Of a stretch of 5,302 nucleotides of DNA, positions 1-5,302 are shown piece by piece. The DNA is from Clostridia bacterium (GTDB taxonomy: Bacteria > Bacillota > Clostridia > Oscillospirales > CAG-272): contig JAGALI010000235.1 of NCBI GenBank assembly GCA_017625275.1, positions 1-5,302 of the forward strand, in the 5' to 3' direction. The notes under the pieces are model-generated. The model saw only the letters and a program-made list of their open reading frames with translations. It did not search any database and was not told where the DNA came from. Position 1 is the first letter of the stretch; every line of letters begins with the position of its first letter. The position numbers and the translations under genes were made by a program.

Positions 1-702
1 GTCTTTTTGAATTCATTGTTTTTACAAGAACCATTGAGAAGATATGAATCAAAGAAGGGATATATTGATAGAGAGTATGATCTTGTCATTGTTGATGAAG
101 TTGATAATATGTTAATTGATCAACAATCATCACCATCAATTCTTTCAAGACAATTCCCAACAAAACATTTATTGGATATTCTTCAAATTGTGTATTTACT
201 TCAAAGAGAAGAAACAGATGTTATTTTAGAATTATTACAAAAATCATTTGAAAAAGATCAAGCTGAATTTAATATAGAAATAGTTGAAAAAATGAAACAT
301 GCAGCACAGGTTGCATATGTTTTGGAAAAAGGAGTTGATTATATTGTTGAGAGTGTTCAAGTTCAAGAAGAGAAATATGAAGAAGATAAATCAGTTTTAG
401 AAGCTGTTGGAGGAAAAATAAAAGAAGGAATAAATAAACTCAGAAAGAAAGTGTATACAGTTGAAGTTCAACAAGTTACAATTATTGATCCAAATACTGG
501 ATATAAGAAACCAGGAAATCGATGGGAAAATTATCTTCATGAAATGGTTGAAATCAAAGAACAAATTGATATCAAACAAGCAAGTATTGCATATTGTTCA
601 GTTCCACAATGTTATTTCTTTGGAAAGTATGCAAGTATTTGTGGAGTTACAGGATGTAGACCGTTATTATCTATAATAAGGCAAAGATTGTCTAGCTTAT
701 AA
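1..702 (+). CDS. SecA-like DEAD/preprotein cross-linking domain protein, internal fragment (genuine to about base 655)
   Basis: This is an internal piece of a SecA-family ATPase. The frame is already open at base 1 (codons GTC TTT precede the first ATG at 7), so the true start lies upstream and Met7 is not an initiator. Numbering from that Met, a hydrophobic strand leads into a Walker B motif, DEVD (residues 30-33), followed by NMLID, matching the SecA signature DEVDSILID. A charged stretch of about 135 residues lies where the preprotein cross-linking domain is inserted. GNRW (170-173), LHEMVEIKE and CGVTG (to about residue 216) then correspond to SecA GRRW, LHQAVEAKE and GMTGT. The canonical DEARTPL after Walker B is replaced by DQQSSPSI, so this is a divergent paralogue rather than the housekeeping export motor. 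Codon use is AT-rich with AGA arginine; no in-frame TAA/TAG occurs, which argues against a ciliate code. Codons after about 655 are antisense transketolase read-through. A protist source is inferred. Confidence 0.75.
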   Translation, partial: VFLNSLFLQEPLRRYESKKGYIDREYDLVIVDEVDNMLIDQQSSPSILSRQFPTKHLLDILQIVYLLQREETDVILELLQKSFEKDQAEFNIEIVEKMKHAAQVAYVLEKGVDYIVESVQVQEEKYEEDKSVLEAVGGKIKEGINKLRKKVYTVEVQQVTIIDPNTGYKKPGNRWENYLHEMVEIKEQIDIKQASIAYCSVPQCYFFGKYASICGVTGCRPLLSIIRQRLSSL

Positions 703-1196
703 TGCGCGCCAAACATTATCGCCTCCCAAATTTGACCCTCTTGGCTTTCTCCATCGCCTATCAAGGTGTAAACACGATAATCGCTTCCATCTAGCTTGCC
801 TGCAAGCGCCATTCCACAAGCGCAGGAGAAGCCCTGTCCAAGTGAGCCTGCTGACATATCAATTCCCTTTATATTCTTCATGTCAGGGTGTCCCTGCATA
901 ATTGAGCCTAGATGACGGAAGCCCTTTAGCTCCTCAACATCAAAATAGCCACGATGTGCAAGCGCTGCATAAAGTCCTGGGCAGGAATGTCCCTTTGAAA
1001 GCACAAATCTATCTCTATCTAGCTTATTTGGTCTTTCTGGGTCTATTCTAAGCTCAGAAAAATAAAGACATGCCAAAATATCTGCCGAGGAAAGTGCACC
1101 ACCTGGGTGTCCTGACTTCGCACTATATACTGCCTCAATCGCACCGATTCTTATATCGTTTGCGACCTTTTTTAGCTTTAAAATTTTATCGCTCAT
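612..1196 (-). CDS. Transketolase, N-terminal subunit (3' truncated; genuine from about 656 to 1196)
   Basis: This is the thiamine diphosphate-binding half of a two-gene transketolase, which transfers two-carbon units between sugar phosphates in the non-oxidative pentose phosphate pathway in the cytoplasm. Visible family motifs are SGHPGG (residues 28-33, conserved catalytic His30), FVLSKGHSCPGLYAALA (64-80), QGHPDM (101-106), GSLGQG (117-122), and the diphosphate/metal motif from GDGESQEGQ (147-155) to DNNGL (176-180). The sequence follows the split N-terminal subunit found in many Firmicutes and archaea, usually about 270-280 aa, rather than the single-chain enzyme. The start ATG (1196-1194) has a GGAGG ribosome binding site six bases upstream and a consensus promoter. 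After Leu180 the frame runs into foreign antisense sequence and stops at 612, so the last 14 residues are spurious. About a third of the subunit is missing, and the C-terminal subunit gene, expected next downstream, is outside the window. Confidence 0.93.
   Translation of the reverse strand: MSDKILKLKKVANDIRIGAIEAVYSAKSGHPGGALSSADILACLYFSELRIDPERPNKLDRDRFVLSKGHSCPGLYAALAHRGYFDVEELKGFRHLGSIMQGHPDMKNIKGIDMSAGSLGQGFSCACGMALAGKLDGSDYRVYTLIGDGESQEGQIWEAIMFGAHYKLDNLCLIIDNNGLHPVTPQILAYFPKK
650..660. other. Probable chimeric junction between two genomes
   Basis: Two unrelated conserved proteins on opposite strands both lose their family pattern within a few bases here. On the + strand the SecA-like motif CGVTG ends at base 654, where the family normally continues with Thr. 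On the - strand the transketolase motif DNNGL ends at base 657, where the family normally continues with Gln; only two bases of that codon fit. Base composition and codon use also change at this point, from AT-rich with AGA arginine to G+C-richer with CGC/CGT/AGG arginine. The two frames run on past the join by chance, to 702 on + and to 612 on -. The best estimate of the breakpoint is between 654 and 656. An assembly or library chimera is the simplest explanation; a real recombination event cannot be excluded from sequence alone. Confidence 0.75.
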
Positions 1197-1247
1197 ATTG
1201 AACCTCCAATAATATGTAAAGCATTCGCTTGTTTTCTTTGTAAGAAT

Positions 1248-1276
1248 ATTTTATCATTTTAAGACTTATATGTCAA
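1248..1276 (-). promoter_or_regulatory. Vegetative promoter of the transketolase gene
   Basis: Read on the - strand, TTGACA (1276-1271) is followed by a 17-bp spacer and TAAAAT (1253-1248), with TGA immediately before the -10 box giving an extended -10 element. This matches the housekeeping sigma factor consensus closely. Transcription should begin near 1241, leaving a leader of roughly 45 bases that contains the GGAGG ribosome binding site (complement of CCTCC at 1203-1207). Confidence 0.78.
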
Positions 1277-1306
1277 TAATTTATTGCGTTTTATAATATA
1301 AATTAA

Positions 1307-1335
1307 TTGACAAAATCGGAAATGTATGTTATATT
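1307..1335 (+). promoter_or_regulatory. Vegetative promoter of mfd
   Basis: TTGACA (1307-1312), a 17-bp spacer and TATATT (1330-1335) form a near-consensus housekeeping promoter, with TGT at 1327-1329 supplying an extended -10 element. Transcription is expected to start near 1342, giving a leader of about 100 bases before the mfd ATG. The -35 box lies only 30 bp from the -35 box of the divergent transketolase promoter, so a single bound regulator could influence both; no clear operator was seen. Confidence 0.8.
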
Positions 1336-1342
1336 AATCATA

Positions 1343-1427
1343 CGCGAGGGGCTTGATTGCTCATTTCGCGCTAATTCATCAAAAATCAACAGCTACGCGC
1401 CCTCAAAAGGGCGCGATGTCGCGTTTT
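1343..1427 (+). promoter_or_regulatory. GC-rich structured leader of mfd with possible alternative hairpins
   Basis: The transcribed leader changes abruptly from AT-rich promoter DNA to sequence with repeated CGCG tetramers. The clearest structure is a perfect 8-bp stem, CGCGCCCT (1396-1403) with AGGGCGCG (1408-1415), closed by a CAAA loop. A smaller upstream pairing, CGCGA (1343-1347) with TCGCG (1366-1370), is possible. The 3' arm of the main stem could instead pair with CGCGTTTT (1420-1427) around an ATGT loop, though three of those eight pairs are G-U. The main stem lacks an immediate T-run, so it is not a canonical terminator. The ribosome binding site AAAGGA (1429-1434) lies just past the structure and is not sequestered by it. 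A role in mRNA stability or translation control is inference only. Confidence 0.4.
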
Positions 1428-1441
1428 CAAAGGAATAAAAA

Positions 1442-4400
1442 ATGAATACAAATGTACTTTTAAAGCCTATAAAAAGCACGCCTGAATACGGCGCGCTACT
1501 TTGTCGTCTTGAGGAGCTTAGGGCGTCTGGGCTTTGTCTGCCTCTTTTAGTTAACGGAATATGTGATGGCGCTGAATGTGCGCTTATCTATTCTCTTGTT
1601 ATGGATATAAGGGAAAAATATGGTAAAACCGTGCTTGTAATGATGCCTGAGGAGAGGCGCGCAAATCGCCTTAACGACTTTTTCAAAAAAAGTGGAATGA
1701 AATGCGAGCTTTATCCTATGCGTGACTTCAACTTTTTTGATATAACAGCCTCGCACGAGCTAGAGCACGACAGGCTAAGAGTGCTTTGTGGTGTTGCCAA
1801 TTCTACACTTGATGCCGTTATTGCAACTCCTGATGCGCTTCTTCAATACACTATGCCCTTGAGTGAGCTTACCTCGCGCACCTTTGACATTGCACTTGGT
1901 GACACTATTGAGGTTGATGAGCTGATAAGGAAGCTTATAAACACGGGCTACAAGTCCTGTGAGCTTGTTGAAAGCGCTGGACAGTATGCTGTGCGTGGTG
2001 GAATTATTGATATTTTTCCGACCGGAAGCATTTCATTGAATGGCGCTGATGTGTCCGAGGGGCTACCAATAAGAATTGAGCTTTTTGGCGATGAGGTTGA
2101 CAGAATGGGGCTTTTTGACCCTATTTCTCAGCGTACTGGCGCTAAAATCGAGCGTTTTTCAATAACTCCCTCAAAGGAAATTATTGCTAGCCGAGAGCAA
2201 GCAAGGGAAATTCGCGCGCGTCTTGATGCTCTTCTTGACAAAAATCCATCCGAGCAAAGCGAAAAGGAGCTTAAAAAGAACATTTTCTCCATAGATTCAC
2301 AGACCTCTAGCGCGTTTTTTGATAGATTTATTTCTCTTATCTACCCTCAAAGGGCGACACTTCTTGACTATTTTGATAATTCGTGCGCAATCGTTTGCGA
2401 CCTTGCTGGCATTCGCACTAAGGTAAAGGGTGCGACTGACCTTATGGACAATATTTGCGAGTCACTTATCTCATCTGGGCTTGTAGATGCTGAGCTTTGC
2501 GAATATATGGCAGAGGCAGACAGGCTTGAGGCGTTTTTTAAGGAAAACCAAATTATAAACCTTGACAAGTTTGCAATAAGCTACAAGGGCGAGGCTGGTG
2601 GAATTTACGACCTTAAATCAAGAGGCATTTCACACACAGATGTGTCGATAAATACAATTGTTGAGCAGTTAAAATATTATACAGAAAGCAAATACAGCTG
2701 TGCTCTTGTTTGCCGTACAGAGACCGAGGTTAAGGAGGCTGTGCGCGCGCTTTGTGATTACTCTATTCCTGCGTTTGCCTCTAAAGGTGAGAATGAAGAG
2801 ATGAAGGAGGGGGCTGTTTGCGTTTTAAGCGACACCTTCCCAGACGGATATGAGATTTTTGGCGCGAGGGCTGTTATTATGGTGCTTTCCTCGAAAAGCG
2901 AGCGCGCTACCTCAAAATCACGCAAGCGCTCAAAATTTGCCAAAAACGCAGGTGAGAGGATTTTATCCTATGCTGACCTCAATGTAGGCGATGCTGTTGT
3001 TCACCAGCATTATGGTATAGGTAAATATCTTGGAATTGAAAATCTTTTAGTATGTGGTGCTTATCGCGATTATATTGCCATTCAGTACGCAGGCACTGAC
3101 AAGCTGTTTTTACCAGTAGACCAGCTTGATATGGTATCAAAATACATTGGTGCTGGCTCTGCTGACGGTGAGGTTAAGCTGTCAAAAATGGGTGGTGCTG
3201 AGTGGAAAAGAGCCACCTCTCGCGCTAAGGCAAGCGCAAAGGAAATGGCAAAGGAGCTTATCGACCTCTATGCGCGCAGAACTCGCATTGACGGCTTTTC
3301 ATTTGCACCAGATGGCATTATAGAGCGAGAATTTGACTCCTCCTTTGAATTTGAGGAAACCGAAAGCCAGCTTGAGGCTATCTCAGAAATTAAGCGCGAC
3401 ATGGAGCGCCCCTATCCTATGGATAGAGTTCTTTGTGGTGATGTTGGATATGGCAAAACCGAGGTTGCGCTTCGCGCTGCGATGAAGGCTGTGGCTAACA
3501 ACAAGCAGGTTGCAATTTTGGTGCCTACCACTATTCTTGCCATGCAACACTATCAAACCGCCATATCACGCTTTGCTGGCACTGGGGTTAGCATTGATAT
3601 GATATCAAGATTTCGCACGCCTAAGCAACAGGCAGAGGCGCTTCGTAGGCTTCGCAGAGGCGACCTTGATATTATAATTGGTACGCACAAGCTTCTAAGC
3701 AATAAAATAGAATTTAAGGACCTTGGACTTCTTATCATCGATGAGGAGCAACGCTTCGGAGTTGGGCAAAAGGAAAAAATCAAGCAGGCTGTGCCTGATG
3801 TCGATGTGCTTTCTCTTAGCGCAACACCTATTCCTCGTACCCTTAGCATGGCGATGGGTGGTATTCGTGATATGTCGGTGCTTGACGATGCACCAGGTGG
3901 CCGTCTTGGCGTTATGTCATATGTTCTCGAATATGATGAAAATGTTATAAATGATGCCATCAGGCGTGAGCTTCATCGTGGTGGTCAGGTGTTCTATCTT
4001 TATAACAATGTCGAGAAAATATATGATGTTCAGGCTAAGCTATTAAGGGCATTCCCTGACGCGCGTATTTGTGTCGCACATGGTCAGATGGAGCGAGATG
4101 AAATTGAGGAAATTTGGCACTCGCTAACCTTAGGAGAGATAGATGTGCTTGTCAGCACAACAATTATAGAAACAGGAATTGATATTCCAAACGCAAACAC
4201 TCTTATCATAGAAAACGCAGACAAAATGGGGCTTGCTCAGCTACACCAAATTCGTGGTAGGGTTGGCAGAAGCCACCGTCGTGCCTATGCGTTCTTTACC
4301 TATCGTCCAGGCAAGCAAATAAGCGAGGTTGCCGAAAAGCGTCTTAATGCTATTCGCGACTTCGCAGAGTTTGGCGCGGGCTTTAAGATTGCCATGCGTG

Positions 4401-4987
4401 ACCTCGAAATAAGAGGCGCTGGAAACATTTTAGGCTCTGCCCAGCACGGACATATGGAGGCTATTGGCTACGACCTTTATGTTCGCATTCTCAACGAGGC
4501 TGTGCTTGAGGAAAGGGGCGAGGTGCTTCCAGAAAAATTTGAAACAACCATAACCCTTTCAAGAGACGCGTTTTTGCCAAAGAGCTATATAAAATCGTCG
4601 GCACAGCGTATGGATATGTATAAGAAAATAGCTCATATTCAAAACGAGGACGATTATCGCGATGCAATAGGAGAGCTTACTGACCGATTTGGCCCTATGC
4701 CTAAGTCTGCCAAAACGCTTGTCTCTGTGGCGCTTATCAAGGCTTATGCTCAAAGAGCGAGATTTAAGCGTGTAGAGCAAATGCGCGACCAGGTGCGCTT
4801 TTATCCCGAAGAAATTGATAAGGTTCTGCTTTATCAAATGTCGCTTGTTGACAAGGATAAAATCAAAATCTGTGGCATCAAAACCGTGCCTTATATTATG
4901 CTTTCGATTTCTCCAACTGATGACGACCTTCTTGGGTGTGTTGAGCTTATGAAAATTTATATTCAAAAATGTAAGGATTTACAGTAG
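1442..4987 (+). CDS. mfd: Transcription-repair coupling factor Mfd (complete, 1181 aa)
   Basis: Mfd is a cytoplasmic ATP-driven DNA translocase that pushes or removes RNA polymerase stalled at lesions and recruits UvrA for nucleotide excision repair. The UvrB-like N-terminal module carries GQYAVRGGIIDIF (from residue 180) and IELFGDEVDRM (from about 212), the region used for UvrA contact. After a basic linker, the CarD-like RNA polymerase interaction domain spans about 511-572 (VGDAVVHQHYGIGKYLG, then DKLFLPVDQL). The RecG-like motor has Walker A GDVGYGKT (666-673), DEEQ (767-770), SAT (793-795), motif V TTIIETGID (906-914) and motif VI QIRGRVGR (936-943). The TRG translocation motif follows at about 967-998, and the autoinhibitory C-terminal domain from about 1030. 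All expected domains and catalytic motifs are intact, and the length fits the family (about 1150-1180 aa). Ribosome binding site AAAGGA lies seven bases before the ATG. It has its own promoter and is divergent from transketolase. Confidence 0.98.
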   Translation: MNTNVLLKPIKSTPEYGALLCRLEELRASGLCLPLLVNGICDGAECALIYSLVMDIREKYGKTVLVMMPEERRANRLNDFFKKSGMKCELYPMRDFNFFDITASHELEHDRLRVLCGVANSTLDAVIATPDALLQYTMPLSELTSRTFDIALGDTIEVDELIRKLINTGYKSCELVESAGQYAVRGGIIDIFPTGSISLNGADVSEGLPIRIELFGDEVDRMGLFDPISQRTGAKIERFSITPSKEIIASREQAREIRARLDALLDKNPSEQSEKELKKNIFSIDSQTSSAFFDRFISLIYPQRATLLDYFDNSCAIVCDLAGIRTKVKGATDLMDNICESLISSGLVDAELCEYMAEADRLEAFFKENQIINLDKFAISYKGEAGGIYDLKSRGISHTDVSINTIVEQLKYYTESKYSCALVCRTETEVKEAVRALCDYSIPAFASKGENEEMKEGAVCVLSDTFPDGYEIFGARAVIMVLSSKSERATSKSRKRSKFAKNAGERILSYADLNVGDAVVHQHYGIGKYLGIENLLVCGAYRDYIAIQYAGTDKLFLPVDQLDMVSKYIGAGSADGEVKLSKMGGAEWKRATSRAKASAKEMAKELIDLYARRTRIDGFSFAPDGIIEREFDSSFEFEETESQLEAISEIKRDMERPYPMDRVLCGDVGYGKTEVALRAAMKAVANNKQVAILVPTTILAMQHYQTAISRFAGTGVSIDMISRFRTPKQQAEALRRLRRGDLDIIIGTHKLLSNKIEFKDLGLLIIDEEQRFGVGQKEKIKQAVPDVDVLSLSATPIPRTLSMAMGGIRDMSVLDDAPGGRLGVMSYVLEYDENVINDAIRRELHRGGQVFYLYNNVEKIYDVQAKLLRAFPDARICVAHGQMERDEIEEIWHSLTLGEIDVLVSTTIIETGIDIPNANTLIIENADKMGLAQLHQIRGRVGRSHRRAYAFFTYRPGKQISEVAEKRLNAIRDFAEFGAGFKIAMRDLEIRGAGNILGSAQHGHMEAIGYDLYVRILNEAVLEERGEVLPEKFETTITLSRDAFLPKSYIKSSAQRMDMYKKIAHIQNEDDYRDAIGELTDRFGPMPKSAKTLVSVALIKAYAQRARFKRVEQMRDQVRFYPEEIDKVLLYQMSLVDKDKIKICGIKTVPYIMLSISPTDDDLLGCVELMKIYIQKCKDLQ

Positions 4988-5013
4988 ACTTTTTCGCTTT
5001 TTCATGCTACAAT
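4985..5013 (+). promoter_or_regulatory. Probable promoter of the downstream lipoprotein gene, overlapping the mfd stop codon
   Basis: TAGACT (4985-4990, four of six matches to TTGACA) is followed by a 17-bp spacer and TACAAT (5008-5013, five of six matches to TATAAT), with TGC at 5005-5007 as an extended -10 element. The first three bases of the -35 box are the mfd TAG stop codon. The expected start near 5020 leaves a leader of about 26 bases. No convincing terminator separates mfd from this gene, so it is probably also reached by read-through from the mfd promoter. Confidence 0.55.
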
Positions 5014-5045
5014 ACTATAAGAAGCATTTTAGAAAGGATGTTTAA

Positions 5046-5302
5046 ATGAAAAAGATATTAATTCGCGTGCTTTGCATTATATTTTGCGTTTTACTTTGCC
5101 CTATCTGCTTTAGCTCATGTAAGTCCAAGGATATGATTACCCTTGGTCCATACAGCATTACTGAGGCACAGTATAAATACCTTGCGAGCACCTTTAATAG
5201 ACAGATTCTTGACAGTATGGGGCTTTTTGGCTATTCATATGATGCTGTTGATGAAAGCACAGGGCTTTCTATCGGTCAAGCGCTTGATAAAAATTACACC
5301 GA
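5046..5302 (+). CDS. Predicted lipoprotein, possible PrsA/SurA-type peptidyl-prolyl isomerase (3' end outside window)
   Basis: The first 85 codons are present and the frame is open to the window edge. The start ATG has AGGA (5035-5038) seven bases upstream. The product begins with a lipoprotein signal: Lys2 and Lys3, a hydrophobic core (about residues 4-22, rich in Ile, Leu, Val and Cys) and a loose lipobox FSSC, with Cys25 as the predicted lipidated residue, so the mature protein should be anchored on the outer face of the membrane. The mature part opens with ITLGPYSITEAQYKYLAS, which resembles the start of SurA/PrsA N-terminal chaperone domains, where a short strand precedes a helix with aromatic residues. 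A foldase gene often follows mfd in Firmicutes, which supports this reading, but no isomerase domain is visible in this part. A lipoprotein of unknown function is the alternative. Confidence 0.82.
   Translation, partial: MKKILIRVLCIIFCVLLCPICFSSCKSKDMITLGPYSITEAQYKYLASTFNRQILDSMGLFGYSYDAVDESTGLSIGQALDKNYT

Noticed and set aside
1..655. A ciliate origin for the SecA-like fragment.
   Set aside because: All glutamines in the fragment are CAA or CAG and no in-frame TAA or TAG occurs, whereas ciliates that reassign TAA/TAG would be expected to use them often for glutamine.
461..676. A 71-codon + strand frame overlapping the SecA-like fragment.
   Set aside because: It is an out-of-frame shadow of the SecA-like reading frame, which carries the conserved motifs, and it runs across the suspected junction.
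1..702. The bacterium's own housekeeping secA.
   Set aside because: Key SecA positions after Walker B are altered, base composition and codon use differ from the adjacent bacterial genes, and the sequence breaks off at the probable junction.
1396..1427. Canonical Rho-independent terminator in the mfd leader.
   Set aside because: The 8-bp GC stem is not followed directly by a T-run (ATGTCGCG intervenes), and it sits between a strong promoter and its gene. It is reported as leader structure only.
1920..2970. Unusual basic linker and low-similarity middle region in Mfd as a novel insertion.
   Set aside because: The region between the UvrB-like module and the polymerase interaction domain is variable across the family, a basic Lys/Arg-rich linker before the CarD-like domain is common, and the total length is normal.
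3553..3960. A 135-codon open frame on the - strand inside mfd.
   Set aside because: It lies antisense to the conserved motor motifs of Mfd (through DEEQ and SAT), has Ser/Arg-rich composition typical of antisense frames, and resembles no protein family I recognise.
4559..4966. A 135-codon open frame on the - strand over the mfd 3' end.
   Set aside because: It is antisense to the conserved C-terminal domain of Mfd, with no recognisable motif or supporting context. A product high in His, Arg and Leu here is what antisense reading of this codon use gives.
4970..5000. Possible terminator after mfd: TGTAA/TTACA stem (4970-4983) followed by T-runs.
   Set aside because: The stem is only 5 bp and mostly A-T, and the T-run starts several bases after it, so it should not terminate efficiently. 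The T-runs lie in the spacer of the likely promoter instead.

Overview
The window joins two pieces of DNA that look as if they come from different organisms. The switch is near base 655. Bases 1 to about 655 are AT-rich (18 of 60 bases are G or C in both 1-60 and 481-540). They carry an internal piece of a SecA-like ATPase whose codon use (arginine nearly always AGA, glutamine always CAA/CAG) and divergent motifs are unlike housekeeping bacterial SecA. From memory of the family, SecA-like proteins of this kind occur in protists, especially parabasalids, but this cannot be proved from sequence alone. From about 656 onward the DNA is richer in G+C (35/60 in 781-840, 26/60 in 4201-4260) and reads as a typical Clostridia/Firmicutes chromosome: a split-type transketolase N-terminal subunit, an Mfd of Firmicutes length, and a lipoprotein directly downstream of mfd. 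A gut or other host-associated metagenome would explain both parts, with an assembly or cloning chimera as the simplest cause of the join.

Layout: (1) 1 to ~655, + strand, SecA-like fragment truncated at both ends. (2) ~656-1196, - strand, N-terminal subunit of a two-gene transketolase, cut in the middle of its thiamine diphosphate site by the join. (3) 1197-1441, a 245-bp divergent intergenic region with two back-to-back consensus promoters (each TTGACA, 17-bp spacer, extended -10), followed by a GC-rich leader with hairpins ahead of mfd. (4) 1442-4987, + strand, complete mfd (1181 aa), the transcription-repair coupling factor. (5) 4988-5045, a 58-bp gap with a probable promoter whose -35 box overlaps the mfd stop codon. 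(6) 5046 to the window end, + strand, the first 85 codons of a lipoprotein, possibly a PrsA/SurA-type foldase by gene position.

The bacterial genes are ordinary housekeeping functions: carbon metabolism (transketolase), transcription-coupled nucleotide excision repair (Mfd) and probably folding of exported proteins (the lipoprotein). I found no evidence for a previously undescribed system. The points most worth checking are the inter-organism junction, the unusual SecA-like fragment, and the leader and promoter arrangement around mfd.
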